Below, piece after piece: positions 1 through 8,883 of a stretch of 64,000 nucleotides of DNA. The stretch's first letter is position 1. Each line of letters opens with the position of its first letter. Source of the stretch: Paenarthrobacter ureafaciens (GTDB lineage: Bacteria > Actinomycetota > Actinomycetes > Actinomycetales > Micrococcaceae). A program made the position numbers and the translations under genes. The stretch is taken from NCBI RefSeq assembly GCF_004028095.1, contig NZ_SBHM01000007.1, positions 3,036,199-3,100,198 on the forward strand, given 5' to 3'. The notes under the pieces were generated by a model. The model worked only from the letters and a program-made list of their open reading frames with translations. It was not told where the DNA came from and did no database searches.

Positions 1-2
1 CC

Positions 3-1139
3 CACGGCAAGCCCTTGCTGGCAGATCTGGGAACGGCAAGCCTTCTGGGAGAAGTCCAGGATTCCCACCCGGCGGGGACCGAAGGCTTCGCGGACAGTTT
101 TTCCACTGGCCGGGCGGGCAGGAGGATCCTCCAACCTGCCCGCGATGTGTACTCATTGGCTGCGTTGGGTTGGTTTTGCCTCACCGGCCACGCTCCTGAG
201 CCTGGCCCCGAACGGCCCCCGTTGCCGTTGTTGGTTCCGGGGGTTCCTTCCGGCCTTGCCGCGGCCCTCGAGGCCGGGCTCGATCCCGATCCGAAGGCCC
301 GCCCCACTGCCAAAGAGTTCGGTACGGCCGTGCACCGAAGCGCGGCCGCGCATCCGGTGGATCTTGCCGGGGCGGTCCACCCGTCCGTCATTCCAGAGCT
401 GTTGACCCGCCGGCGGGACGCGGATACACGACGACGGCGGCTCCCGTGGCGCCGCAAGCGGGCCACGCCATTGGTTTGGGAAAGTGATGTAATCTCCTCC
501 GGGACCCTGCGTGCCGCTGGCCGCCGGTCCTCCGGCAAAGGCGTTCGGGGAGGCATCATAAAGGCCGGAACGATCGGCGTAGCCGGTCTGGCGCTCCTTG
601 CGGCCGGGGCCTACTTGTGGCCCAACGGATCCCCATCACAGCAGACCCCTGATGCCACCGCTGTTTCGACGGGGGAGCGGTCCGCTGTTCCAGTCGCCGG
701 GACCACACCATTCAGCCATGACCTCCCGGCCGACCTCGCCCAAGCTCTCAAGGCGACCGAACCCGAGGCCGCCCTCCCGGCCCTGTCACGAGTGCGGGAC
801 CTTGCATTGCGCGAAGGACGACCGGAGCTGCTGGCCCTGGTCAATGGTCCCGGCTCGCCGGCTGAGGCTGCAGATAAGGACTTATCCGGGCACCTCGCCT
901 CGCAAGGCATCCGGCTGGGCGGCTTGTCCACCGAGGTGGCCAACGTTTCCCTGCGAAGCAAGGATGGAAACAGCGCCGAAGTGGAACTGACAGCAACCAC
1001 CTCCGACTACGAAGAGAGGGACGCAGCGGGCCGGGTCATGCACCGGCAGCCGGCAGGCAAACCCCAGGACCTGCGGCTCGTCTTGAAACGGACGGAAGGG
1101 GCATGGCGCATCGTCGAAATCCTGGCTTCGGACCAGTGA
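3..1139 (+). CDS. Ser/Thr protein kinase-like membrane protein, C-terminal part (cut by window start)
   Basis: The reading frame is open from the first bases of the window, so the N-lobe and catalytic loop lie upstream. The visible part begins HGKPLLADLGTA, the position of the kinase DFG motif, here DLG. The C-lobe follows, with the DVYSLAALGWFCLTG helix F and a PDPKARPTAKEF segment (up to about visible residue 105) typical of bacterial Hanks-type kinases. A basic linker, one membrane helix (about residues 188-208, GVAGLALLAAGAYLWP) and an external domain of about 165 residues without PASTA repeats complete it. Likely a receptor kinase or pseudokinase; the upstream VAIK lysine and HRD loop would decide which. 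It converges on the epimerase gene. Confidence 0.75.
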   Translation, partial: HGKPLLADLGTASLLGEVQDSHPAGTEGFADSFSTGRAGRRILQPARDVYSLAALGWFCLTGHAPEPGPERPPLPLLVPGVPSGLAAALEAGLDPDPKARPTAKEFGTAVHRSAAAHPVDLAGAVHPSVIPELLTRRRDADTRRRRLPWRRKRATPLVWESDVISSGTLRAAGRRSSGKGVRGGIIKAGTIGVAGLALLAAGAYLWPNGSPSQQTPDATAVSTGERSAVPVAGTTPFSHDLPADLAQALKATEPEAALPALSRVRDLALREGRPELLALVNGPGSPAEAADKDLSGHLASQGIRLGGLSTEVANVSLRSKDGNSAEVELTATTSDYEERDAAGRVMHRQPAGKPQDLRLVLKRTEGAWRIVEILASDQ

Positions 1140-1183
1140 GGGCTTCCGGCCGGTGAGGGGGTCGGGCTTGCAGGCTGTTGAAC

Positions 1184-2086
1184 TTACCGGCCAGGCCGGC
1201 TCGTCAGCCAGGCCACTGCCTGGCGCAGTTCGGGATGCTGCCACGTAAAGCCCGCCCCGGCCAGCTTGCCTGGATACATCGCTTGGTCTGCCATAACCAG
1301 CTCATCGGCAAGTCCGCCCAGGACAAGCCTGAGGGCCGGCCGGGGTACCCGCAGGAATGCCGGCCGGTGGAAGCCCTCGGCCAGCCGGGCAACGATTGTG
1401 TTGACGTCCGCGAGGCCCGGAGCGCAGAGGTTCACGGCGCCCTCAAGCTGCGAATCCACAAGGAACGCCAGCGCCGAGGCCTCGTCGGCCAAGGTGATCC
1501 ACGGCCAGTACTGCCGGCCGTTGCCAAAGGGGCCGCCCAAGCCAACTTTGAGGAGTGGAAGCAACGGACCCAGCGCCCCGCCTTGGGTGCTCAGCACGAC
1601 GCCGGTACGGGGAGTCACCACCCTGACACCGTCGGGAGCCGTCCTGGCCGCTTCCTCCCACTGCACGCACAATGGCGCCAACACTCCGACTTCGCCGGGG
1701 GCTGAGTCCTCATGAAGGACTTCCCGGCGGGACGCTCCGTAATACCCCGACGCCGACTGGCTGACGAAGGTGCGTGGCGGGGAACCGAGCCTGCCCATTG
1801 CCGCCGTCAGGGTCCGGGTAGGTTGGAGCCTGGAATCGTGCAGAACCCGGATCCTGTTCTTCGTCCAGGGACGGTCACCGATCCCCGCGCCGGAAAGGTT
1901 CACTACGGCGTCGGCACCGTCCAGGACCGCTTCGTCCAGGACACCTGCGGACGGATCCCAGGACCACTCCTTGTTGTTGGCCGCAGGCCTGCGCACCAAC
2001 CGGATCACCTCATCCCCACGGGACTCCAGCAGCTTGGACAACGCGGTGCCAATCATTCCGGAAGCTCCGGACATCACGATTCTCAT
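1184..2086 (-). CDS. TIGR01777 family NAD(P)-dependent epimerase (YfcH/SulA-type)
   Basis: 300-residue extended short-chain dehydrogenase fold. The N-terminus MRIVMSGASGMIG carries the GxxGxxG nucleotide-binding loop at residues 7-13. The segment SQSASGYYG contains the YYG motif in place of the usual catalytic YxxxK context, and the C-terminal part (RPALRLVLGGLADELVMADQAMYP) is the DUF1731 domain characteristic of this family. The start is placed at the ATG at 2086 because the family begins directly with the Rossmann strand; in-frame starts further upstream add a non-conserved tail. The biological substrate of the family is unknown. It is divergent from the tricorn gene. Confidence 0.85.
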   Translation of the reverse strand: MRIVMSGASGMIGTALSKLLESRGDEVIRLVRRPAANNKEWSWDPSAGVLDEAVLDGADAVVNLSGAGIGDRPWTKNRIRVLHDSRLQPTRTLTAAMGRLGSPPRTFVSQSASGYYGASRREVLHEDSAPGEVGVLAPLCVQWEEAARTAPDGVRVVTPRTGVVLSTQGGALGPLLPLLKVGLGGPFGNGRQYWPWITLADEASALAFLVDSQLEGAVNLCAPGLADVNTIVARLAEGFHRPAFLRVPRPALRLVLGGLADELVMADQAMYPGKLAGAGFTWQHPELRQAVAWLTSRPGR

Positions 2087-2159
2087 GACCCATCTCACCA
2101 TGGGCCGGTGCATGCTGGAAACGCCGCTGAACAGCGGCGACGGTGTTTCACCTTCTGAC

Positions 2160-2165
2160 TATGAT
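2160..2165 (+). promoter_or_regulatory. -10 hexamer of the tricorn gene (leaderless)
   Basis: TATGAT, five of six bases of the sigma-70 consensus, ends exactly 6 bases before the ATG at 2172, so transcription probably starts at the start codon. No convincing -35 is seen. Confidence 0.5.
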
Positions 2166-2171
2166 CGAACA

Positions 2172-5100
2172 ATGACCTCTTCCAGTTACCTCCGCTTTCC
2201 GCATGTGCACGGCGACCTTGTCACGTTCGTGGCCGAAGACGACATCTGGATTGCTCCCGTCACGGGCGGCCGCGCCTGGCGGGTCTCCTCCCAGCAGTTG
2301 CCGGCACGGAATCCCAGGTTCACCCCGGACGGCAAGCGACTCGTGTGGACAACGGTGGTGGGAACGGCGCCGGAAGTGGTGACTGCCGATATCAACGGTG
2401 CCGGTTACAAACAGTTGAGCTACTTCGGGCACAGCACTACCAAAGTCAAGGGGTTCAACCCATCGGGCCACATCGTGGTGACCAGCGCCTTCCAGAAGGC
2501 CGAAAGCCGGCACACCCACGCCTATAGCCTGCCGCTGGAAGGCGGCGCCGCCGTCGAACTTCCTTTCGGACCTGTAGAGGGTGTCGCATTCGGCCCGGAG
2601 GTTGGGGATGAGCGGCCGGTTGTCCTGGCGAGCGTCCTGTCCCGGGAACCTGCGTGGTGGAAGCGGTACCGGGGTGGTACGGCAGGGAAGTTGTGGATCG
2701 ATGCTGACGGCAACGGTGAGTACGAGCGGTTGGTCCCGGAGCTCGACGGCAACCTTACCGACCCCCTGTGGATCAAGGACCGCATTGCCTTCCTCTCCGA
2801 CCATGAGGGATACGGCAACCTGTATTCGGTCCGCCCGGACGGTTCCGATCTGCGCCGGCATACCGACCACGAGGACTTCTACGTCCGGCACGCAAGCACG
2901 GACGGTACAAGGGTGGTGTTTGAATCCGCGGGGGAGCTGTGGATCCTTCCGTCACTGGATTCCGAGGCTGTAGCCACCAAACTGGAGATCACGCTCGGGT
3001 CCGCTTCACCGGCTCGTCGCCCGGCCCCCTTGAAGGTGTCGGGCCACCTCGGTGACGTGGTTCCCAACATCAACGGAACCGCCAGCGCCGTTGAAACCCA
3101 CGGCACGGTCCATTGGTTGCGCCATAAGGACGGCCCGTCGCGCGTGGTTGAAGCGACGCCCGGCGTGCGTGCGCGCCTCCCGCGTCCCCTGACGGACGGC
3201 AGGATTGCCTACGTAGCCGATCACGACGGCGTCGAAGCCCTCTACATCAAACGTATTGCCGCGCGCTTGGCCCCTCCCGCAAAGCCTGCGACGGCACAGG
3301 CCGTGACGGGCCAGTCCGCCGCGGAGCCGTCGCCGGAAGAAGCCAGCGAAGCGCCGGACGGAGTCCTCCCGAAGCCGGTGGCCGTATCCCGCGTTGTGGG
3401 TCGACCCGAATCAGCGGCGGGAGCCCCGCAGGAACCCAAGGCCGGAGACCCCGCGTCGGCAAGCGCGGGAACAGCGCAAGCGGACACCGGAGCTCCGTCA
3501 CCGGACACGGCGGCTGCGGCGGCGGAGCCCACTGCTGCCCCCGAAGCGAAGCACCACGGCGAAGTCAGGGTGGAACTTCCGGCGCCTGCCAGGGTCAGCG
3601 CGCTGGAAGCAAGCCCCGATGGCCGCTGGTTGGCGATCGGAACTGCGTTCGGTGACGTGTTTGTGGCGGACGCGGCGTCCGGAGCCTTGTCCCGGCTGGT
3701 CAGCATCGGTGAAGGCAGCGTCGAACAGCTGGCCTGGTCGGCGGATTCGCAGTGGCTCGCCTGGTCCGAGCCGGTGACGTCGTTCGGGACGCGCAGCAAG
3801 CTGAGGATCGCCAAGCCCAACGGGGATGCAACCGACATCATTGACATCACTGACGGACGGTTCTGCGACGAATCGCCGCACTTCACTCCGGACGGCAAAT
3901 TCCTTGCGTTCCTTTCCAACCGGAGCTTCGACCCCGTTTATGACGGACACTCCTTTGACCTGTCCTTCCCAAGCCCCATCAAGCCGTACCTCGTAGCGTT
4001 GGCTGCGGATACGCCGTCGCCGTTCGGGCCCTCCATCGACACCCTTGAAGACGATCCCGCCGACGCCGGGAAGAACGACGACGGCGACGCTCCCGTCGTG
4101 CGGGTGGATGCGGAGGGACTCGCCCACCGCGTCATTGCCGTGCCTGTGCCGCAAGGGAATTACTCCGCGTTGACGGCGGGCGAGGGATCCCTCCTCTGGC
4201 TGGACACGGAGTTGTCCGGCGTCACGGGAGAGGGCAAAGGAACGCTGCAGGACAAGAAGCCCGCTCCGGCACTGATCCGCTACGACCTTGCAAAGCGCCA
4301 GGAGACCACCTTGGTCAAGGCCGCCGACCGTTACCGGCTCAGCGGCGACAGGCAACGGATCGTCTACGTGCTGGACCAGCAGGTGACGTCAGTTCCGGCT
4401 GATAAGAAAGTCGACGAAGAGTCCGGCGACCTGGTGAAGGTTGAACTCAACAGGATCCGCGTCATCCTGGACCCCGTCGCGGCGTGGGGCCAGGCCTTCG
4501 ACGAGGCCTGGCGCCTCCAGCGGGACTTCTTCTGGGCACCGGACATGGCAGGCCAGGATTGGGAGTCCGTGCATCGGCGCTATCGCCCGATCGTGGAGCG
4601 GCTCGGTTCGCATGATGACCTGGTGGATCTTCTCTGGGAGATCCACGGGGAGTTGGGGACCTCGCACGCTTACGTCAAGCCGGCTGCTGTCAGTGAGCCG
4701 GGCCGGAACGGCCAGGGCCGGCTGGGAGCCGAGTTCCAGCTGGGAGAACACGGTTGGGAGATCACCGCCATCCTGGCCGGCGAATCCTCCGATCCCCTCG
4801 CCACCTCACCCCTGACACGTCCGGGAGCGGACGCGAAGGTGGGCGACGTGCTTCTGGCGATTGACGGCGTCGGGCTTTCTGCCGCCGTGACCCCGGCGAT
4901 GCAGTTGGTCGGTGCGGCAGGCCGCACGGTGGAGCTGACCCTGGTGAATGGCCCGGGCCATGGCATCGCAGCAGGGGTCCAGCGGCGGGTTGCCGTGGTG
5001 CCCGTACGGGACGAGGAACAGCTGCGGTACCAGGACTGGGTGCGCGGCAACCGCCGCACTGTCCGCGAGGCGTCCGGAGGTAAGTTCGGCTATCTGCACG

Positions 5101-5720
5101 TTCCGGACATGATGGCCAACGGATGGGCGCAGCTGCACCGTGACTTGGATACCGAAACCGCCCTGGACGGGTTGATTGTTGACGTTCGGCGGAACCGTGG
5201 CGGCCATACCTCGCAGTTGGTGGCCGAGCTGATCGGCCGGAAAGTCACAGGCTGGAGCATGCCCCGGGGCGAAAAACCGCGGACCTATCCGCATCATGCA
5301 CCCCGGGGGCCGGTGGTCATCCTGGCCGATGAGTTTGCCGGTTCCGACGGCGACATCATCACCCAGGTTTCGAAGCTGCGTGGCATCGGTCCCGTGATCG
5401 GCACCAGGACCTGGGGAGGGGTGGTCGGCATTGACAACCGCTTTGCCTTGGCTGACGGGACGGGCGTTACGCAGCCCCGGTACGCCACATGGTTCGGCGG
5501 AGGCATCGGCTGGGACGTGGAAAACCGCGGCGTGGAACCGGACATCGAGGTACTGTTCCCTCCGCACGCGTACGCAGCGGGCATTGATCCGCAGCTGGAG
5601 TACGGCATCGGCGCGCTCAAGGAAATGATCCAGGAGTTGCCTACGGACCGGCCTCCGCTCCGGGAGGGCTACAGGAGCGTCCGGCCAGGCGCGTTGCCGG
5701 CCCGCCCCCAGGCCCGCTAG
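2172..5720 (+). CDS. Tricorn protease homologue (S41-type serine protease)
   Basis: 1182-residue cytosolic peptidase expected to trim oligopeptides released by larger proteases. Order: N-terminal six-bladed propeller (about 1-300, including PHVHGDLVTFVAEDDIW), second propeller (about 310-740), a C1 helical segment, a PDZ domain (about 860-950) and the C2 catalytic core. Spacing identifies the catalytic residues: H832 in GTSHAYV, nucleophile S1058 followed by D1059 in GSDGD, and E1117 in DVENRG, matching the H746, S965, D966 and E1023 arrangement of the Thermoplasma enzyme. An Ala/Pro-rich stretch of about 100 residues (about 366-465) is inserted in the second propeller. The ATG at 2172 is chosen because the frame upstream overlaps the divergent epimerase gene and has no family similarity. 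Confidence 0.92.
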   Translation: MTSSSYLRFPHVHGDLVTFVAEDDIWIAPVTGGRAWRVSSQQLPARNPRFTPDGKRLVWTTVVGTAPEVVTADINGAGYKQLSYFGHSTTKVKGFNPSGHIVVTSAFQKAESRHTHAYSLPLEGGAAVELPFGPVEGVAFGPEVGDERPVVLASVLSREPAWWKRYRGGTAGKLWIDADGNGEYERLVPELDGNLTDPLWIKDRIAFLSDHEGYGNLYSVRPDGSDLRRHTDHEDFYVRHASTDGTRVVFESAGELWILPSLDSEAVATKLEITLGSASPARRPAPLKVSGHLGDVVPNINGTASAVETHGTVHWLRHKDGPSRVVEATPGVRARLPRPLTDGRIAYVADHDGVEALYIKRIAARLAPPAKPATAQAVTGQSAAEPSPEEASEAPDGVLPKPVAVSRVVGRPESAAGAPQEPKAGDPASASAGTAQADTGAPSPDTAAAAAEPTAAPEAKHHGEVRVELPAPARVSALEASPDGRWLAIGTAFGDVFVADAASGALSRLVSIGEGSVEQLAWSADSQWLAWSEPVTSFGTRSKLRIAKPNGDATDIIDITDGRFCDESPHFTPDGKFLAFLSNRSFDPVYDGHSFDLSFPSPIKPYLVALAADTPSPFGPSIDTLEDDPADAGKNDDGDAPVVRVDAEGLAHRVIAVPVPQGNYSALTAGEGSLLWLDTELSGVTGEGKGTLQDKKPAPALIRYDLAKRQETTLVKAADRYRLSGDRQRIVYVLDQQVTSVPADKKVDEESGDLVKVELNRIRVILDPVAAWGQAFDEAWRLQRDFFWAPDMAGQDWESVHRRYRPIVERLGSHDDLVDLLWEIHGELGTSHAYVKPAAVSEPGRNGQGRLGAEFQLGEHGWEITAILAGESSDPLATSPLTRPGADAKVGDVLLAIDGVGLSAAVTPAMQLVGAAGRTVELTLVNGPGHGIAAGVQRRVAVVPVRDEEQLRYQDWVRGNRRTVREASGGKFGYLHVPDMMANGWAQLHRDLDTETALDGLIVDVRRNRGGHTSQLVAELIGRKVTGWSMPRGEKPRTYPHHAPRGPVVILADEFAGSDGDIITQVSKLRGIGPVIGTRTWGGVVGIDNRFALADGTGVTQPRYATWFGGGIGWDVENRGVEPDIEVLFPPHAYAAGIDPQLEYGIGALKEMIQELPTDRPPLREGYRSVRPGALPARPQAR
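3266..3560 (+). other. Low-complexity Ala/Pro/Glu insert in the tricorn propeller
   Basis: Codons for about 98 residues dominated by A, P, E, S and T between two propeller blades. No secondary-structure pattern is apparent; probably a flexible loop. Confidence 0.7.
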
Positions 5721-5721
5721 G

Positions 5722-5771
5722 AATACGGGAAAGGCCCTGCACTTCTTCAAGTGCAGGGCCTTTCCCGTATT
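5722..5771. terminator. Bidirectional terminator, perfect 23-bp stem
   Basis: Two 23-base arms (5722-5744 and 5749-5771) are exact reverse complements around a CTTC loop. The hairpin begins two bases after the tricorn stop codon and serves the convergent osmC-type gene from the other side. Confidence 0.85.
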
Positions 5772-5835
5772 ACCGGATGGTTTGTTCCGGAAAGGATGTC
5801 CTCAAGCGGACAGTCCGTGGGGGAAACTTGCCGGC

Positions 5836-6264
5836 TTAGGCGGTGAGGGTGGCATCCAGGGTGATGTCGATGCTCGAGAGCGCGCCGGACACGGGGCAGC
5901 CGGTCTTGGCTTCCTCCGAGATACGGCGGAACTCTTCTTCGGAGATGCCGGGGATACGGGCGCTCATGGTCAGGTGGCTGCCCGTGATGCCGGTACCCGG
6001 AACGAAGGTCACGTCCGCTTTGGTCTGGACTTCTTCCGGAGTGTAACCGGCTCCGGCCAAGGCGTGGCTGAATGCCATGGAGAAGCACGCAGAGTGGGCC
6101 GCTGCAATAAGTTCTTCGGGGCTGGTCTTGCCGCCGGCCTGTTCGGTGCGGGCCTTCCAGGTGACGTCGAACGTGCCGAGTCCCGAGCTGTCCAGCGTGG
6201 TGTTGCCGGAGCCCTCCATCAGGTTGCCGTTCCAGACGGTGTGTGCGGTGCGTACTGCTGCCAT
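5836..6264 (-). CDS. OsmC/Ohr family peroxiredoxin
   Basis: 142-residue thiol peroxidase that reduces organic hydroperoxides in the cytosol. The two redox cysteines are C60 in AAHSACFSMA and C123 in KTGCPVSGAL, at the usual spacing. The TPEELIAAAHSACF and RIPGISEEEF segments fit the OsmC branch (often annotated OsmC family / YhfA-like) rather than Ohr proper. The ATG at 6264 has AAGGAG seven bases upstream. Monocistronic, convergent with the tricorn gene. Confidence 0.88.
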   Translation of the reverse strand: MAAVRTAHTVWNGNLMEGSGNTTLDSSGLGTFDVTWKARTEQAGGKTSPEELIAAAHSACFSMAFSHALAGAGYTPEEVQTKADVTFVPGTGITGSHLTMSARIPGISEEEFRRISEEAKTGCPVSGALSSIDITLDATLTA

Positions 6265-6408
6265 ATCCACTCCTTGGGTAGTTGTGAGCCGGCACCCGCC
6301 TTCGCGGGTTGCCACCGTGTCCAATCCTATGGATTCGGGGGAGGACGTGCACGGACATTCCGCTGTCAGTGGATTGTGACCCCCGGCCAGCAGGCCGCCG
6401 GACAAAAT

Positions 6409-6439
6409 ACAGCCGCCCTGCCATGGGCAGGACGGCTGT
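6409..6439 (-). terminator. Rho-independent terminator of the gene at 6511-6864
   Basis: A 14-bp stem with one G/T mismatch (arms 6409-6422 and 6426-6439), followed on the minus strand by ATTTTG. It lies about 70 bases past the stop of the small membrane-protein gene. Confidence 0.75.
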
Positions 6440-6510
6440 TGACCGGTGTCGGTGCTTGGCGCGACTGGGACGTGCAGTAGATGGTTCCGCAGTAGGTGGT
6501 TCCGGAACCC

Positions 6511-6864
6511 TTAGTTCCAGAGGGTGGCTAGAGCGATGTTGACCAGCGCCAGCCCGCCGACTCCGTGAGCCAGGCCGGTGGAGACAGGCTCGCCCTTCTT
6601 GACCTTGCGGGAGCCGATGACTGCCAGGACTGCCACCACAATCGCTATGGCGAACTTGATACCGAGCTTGACGTAGTTCGGGTCCTTGTCATCCATGAAA
6701 GGAATAAGGCCCATCATGGCGATGCCGGTGAGGAGCTGAAGGAACGCACCGTCCCGCTGGCGGGGATGCACAGTGGGCGTCTTCATGGTGGCGATCCAGT
6801 AGCCCACGATCATGGCGGCGCCGACGATGTGCAGGAACACCAGAATGCTGTACAGGATACTCAT
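6511..6864 (-). CDS. Small four-helix membrane protein, function unknown
   Basis: 117 residues with hydrophobic segments at about 3-24, 43-57, 68-85 and 95-114. The first helix contains LHIVGAAMIVGYW, with a membrane histidine in a context seen in heme- or copper-associated small membrane proteins, but I cannot assign a family with certainty. A likely leaderless promoter lies just upstream (6871-6876), covered by a near-perfect copy of the dyad found at the blaI-cydA promoters (6886-6902). That makes a respiratory or envelope-stress role plausible by inference only. Confidence 0.75.
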   Translation of the reverse strand: MSILYSILVFLHIVGAAMIVGYWIATMKTPTVHPRQRDGAFLQLLTGIAMMGLIPFMDDKDPNYVKLGIKFAIAIVVAVLAVIGSRKVKKGEPVSTGLAHGVGGLALVNIALATLWN

Positions 6865-6870
6865 GAGCCA

Positions 6871-6876
6871 AGCTTA
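6871..6876 (-). promoter_or_regulatory. -10 hexamer of the membrane-protein gene (leaderless)
   Basis: TAAGCT on the minus strand ends 6 bases before the ATG at 6864. The same TANNNT-N6-start arrangement recurs across the window. Confidence 0.5.
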
Positions 6877-6885
6877 GCCAGTTTC

Positions 6886-6902
6886 TTCTACATCACGTAG
6901 CA
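6886..6902. promoter_or_regulatory. Candidate BlaI operator, fourth copy
   Basis: TTCTAC-ATCAC-GTAGCA, 11 of 12 arm positions identical to the three perfect dyads between blaI and cydA. It covers the spacer and -35 region of the promoter that reads into the gene starting at 6864, a position suited to repression. Confidence 0.5.
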
Positions 6903-6941
6903 GAAACGTGCTTGTCCAGGGGGCGTGGCGACCGGAACACG

Positions 6942-6989
6942 GAAGAGGGGCAGGTTTTCCGGGCCTACCCGGAGAACCTGCCCCTCTTC
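6942..6989 (-). terminator. Hairpin terminator downstream of sucB
   Basis: 15-bp perfect stem (6942-6956 with 6975-6989) beginning about 26 bases after the sucB stop. No long U-run follows on the minus strand. Confidence 0.65.
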
Positions 6990-7015
6990 TTATCTATGGT
7001 GTGCTGTGACCGGGC

Positions 7016-8770
7016 TTAGAGGCCCAGGTCCGCTTCGAACGCACCTTCCTCAAGGCGGGCCTTGAGGGTCTGGAGGAAGCGGCCGGCGTCGGCGCCGTCC
7101 ACCAGGCGGTGATCGTAGGTCAGCGACAGGTACATCATGGAGCGGATGGCGATCGAATCGTCGCCGTTCTCGTCAGCTACCACTACAGCGCGCTTGACGA
7201 TCGCACCCGTTCCCAGGATGCCGACCTGCGGCTGGTTGATGATCGGAGTGTCGAACAGCGCGCCGACGGAACCGATGTTGGTGATGCTGAACGTGCCGCC
7301 TGACAGTTCATCCGGACCGATCTTGCCATCACGGGTGCGGCCTGCGACGTCGGCGATCTTGCTGGCAAGACCGGCGAGGTTCAGGTTGCCCGCGTCTGCG
7401 ATGACAGGAACAAGGAGGCCCTTGTCGGTGTCCACGGCAATCGCGAGGTGCTCGGCGTTGTGGTAGGTGATTTCCTGCTTGGACTCGTCGTAGGCAGCGT
7501 TGAGCTTGGGGTGCTGCTTCAGGGCTTCGGCAACAGCCTTGGCGATGAACGGCAGGAACGTGAGCTTGACGCCGTTCTGGGCCTGGAAGTTGTTCTTGGC
7601 CTTGAGGCGAAGCTTGGCGATCTTGGTCATGTCCACTTCGTGCACCTGCGTCAGCTGCGTGGAGACCTCAAGCGACTCGCGCATGCGGCGGGCGATGACC
7701 TGACGGATGCGGGGTGCCTTCTCGGTGGTACCGCGCAGGGACGAAGCAACAACCGGAGCAGCAGCCTTGGGGGCGGCAGCAGGAGCAGCGGCCGGTGCCG
7801 GTGCTGCAGCAGCCTGCTTTGCTTCGGCAGCTGCGAGCACATCCTGCTTGCGGATGCGGCCGCCGACGCCGGTGCCGGAGACGGAGGCGATGTCTACGCC
7901 GTGCTGGTTTGCGAGCTTGCGCACCAACGGGGTGACGTAGCCGGACTCGGAGGAGCTGCCGGACTCGGACTGGGCTGCTGCAGGGGCAGAAGCAGCGGGT
8001 GCAGCTTCCTGGGCCGGGGCAGCCGGGGCAGCCGGTGCCTCCGGGGCCGGGGACGCTGCGGGAGCCGGAGCTTCCTCGGCAGCAGGAGCGGCGGGAGCCT
8101 CGGTTGCGGCAGGCGTTTCCGCAGCGGGTGCCGGAGCCGCAGCAGGTGCGGCTGCGCCGGAACCGATGACGGCCAGGACCGATCCGACCTCAGCTGTTTC
8201 GTCCTCGCTGACGCGGATTTCCTGCAAAGTTCCAGCTACGGGGGAAGGAATCTCGGTATCGACCTTGTCGGTGGAGACCTCCAGCAGGGGCTCATCAACT
8301 TCAACGGTGTCGCCAATGGCCTTCAGCCAGCGGGTAACGGTGCCTTCAGTGACGCTCTCGCCGAGGGCCGGGAGGGTGACCTCGTGGCCTTCGCCGCCGG
8401 CAGCGGGAGCTTCCTGGGCCGGCTGCTCAGCCGGTGCTTCAGCGGCGGGAGCTTCCTGGGCCGGCTGCTCAGCCGGTGCTTCAGCAGCGGGAGCTTCCTG
8501 GGCAGGTGCCTCCCCGGTCGAGCCCGAACCGGAGCCATCGCCGATGCGGACCAAGGGGGCGCCGACTTCCGCGGTCTCGTCTTCAGCGACGAGGATTTCT
8601 TCGATAACGCCAGCGACCGGAGAAGGGATTTCGGTGTCTACTTTGTCGGTGGAAACCTCGAGCAACGGCTCGTCGATCTCTACCCGGTCACCAACCTGCT
8701 TGAGCCAGCGGGTGACGGTTCCTTCGGTGACACTCTCACCGAGGGCGGGCAAGTTAACGGATTCAGACAT
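7016..8770 (-). CDS. sucB: Dihydrolipoamide succinyltransferase, E2 of 2-oxoglutarate dehydrogenase
   Basis: 584-residue acyltransferase core of a 2-oxoacid dehydrogenase complex. Two lipoyl domains (about 1-78 and 130-205), each with the lipoyl lysine in [10 protein letters not shown], are separated by Ala/Pro/Glu linkers in which [14 protein letters not shown] repeats. A peripheral subunit-binding domain (about 285-322, [19 protein letters not shown]) and the catalytic domain follow, with the active-site [13 protein letters not shown] near the C-terminus. This architecture matches the actinobacterial SucB family (TIGR02927). In relatives the E2 may serve both pyruvate and 2-oxoglutarate complexes. 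Located 113 bases downstream of lpdA, in the same direction. Confidence 0.92.
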   Translation of the reverse strand: MSESVNLPALGESVTEGTVTRWLKQVGDRVEIDEPLLEVSTDKVDTEIPSPVAGVIEEILVAEDETAEVGAPLVRIGDGSGSGSTGEAPAQEAPAAEAPAEQPAQEAPAAEAPAEQPAQEAPAAGGEGHEVTLPALGESVTEGTVTRWLKAIGDTVEVDEPLLEVSTDKVDTEIPSPVAGTLQEIRVSEDETAEVGSVLAVIGSGAAAPAAAPAPAAETPAATEAPAAPAAEEAPAPAASPAPEAPAAPAAPAQEAAPAASAPAAAQSESGSSSESGYVTPLVRKLANQHGVDIASVSGTGVGGRIRKQDVLAAAEAKQAAAAPAPAAAPAAAPKAAAPVVASSLRGTTEKAPRIRQVIARRMRESLEVSTQLTQVHEVDMTKIAKLRLKAKNNFQAQNGVKLTFLPFIAKAVAEALKQHPKLNAAYDESKQEITYHNAEHLAIAVDTDKGLLVPVIADAGNLNLAGLASKIADVAGRTRDGKIGPDELSGGTFSITNIGSVGALFDTPIINQPQVGILGTGAIVKRAVVVADENGDDSIAIRSMMYLSLTYDHRLVDGADAGRFLQTLKARLEEGAFEADLGL

Positions 8771-8821
8771 GTCGTCCCCGTTCTCCTTATTGATCTTTTG
8801 TGCGGATGAGTTCTGCTGGTC

Positions 8822-8866
8822 CGGAACGGGCGTGAGCGGCCAATGATGCCGCAGACGCCCGTTCCG
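8822..8866 (-). terminator. Intercistronic hairpin between lpdA and sucB
   Basis: 12-bp perfect outer stem (8822-8833 with 8855-8866) enclosing a second GCGGC/GCCGC stem. There is no U-run, so it may attenuate, stabilise the upstream mRNA 3' end or act as a processing site rather than stop all transcription. Confidence 0.55.
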
Positions 8867-8883
8867 TTTGTCTTGGTGGGGAC

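Noticed and set aside
1770-2171. N-terminal extension of the tricorn protein
   Set aside because: It would overlap the start half of the divergent epimerase gene; the extension is not conserved in type and a -10 hexamer sits 6 bases before the ATG at 2172.
7448-8809. Long open frame (453 codons) on the plus strand opposite sucB
   Set aside because: Its Gly/Ser/Arg-rich translation is the antisense shadow of the Ala/Pro/Glu linkers of SucB; no family similarity and no ribosome-binding site.
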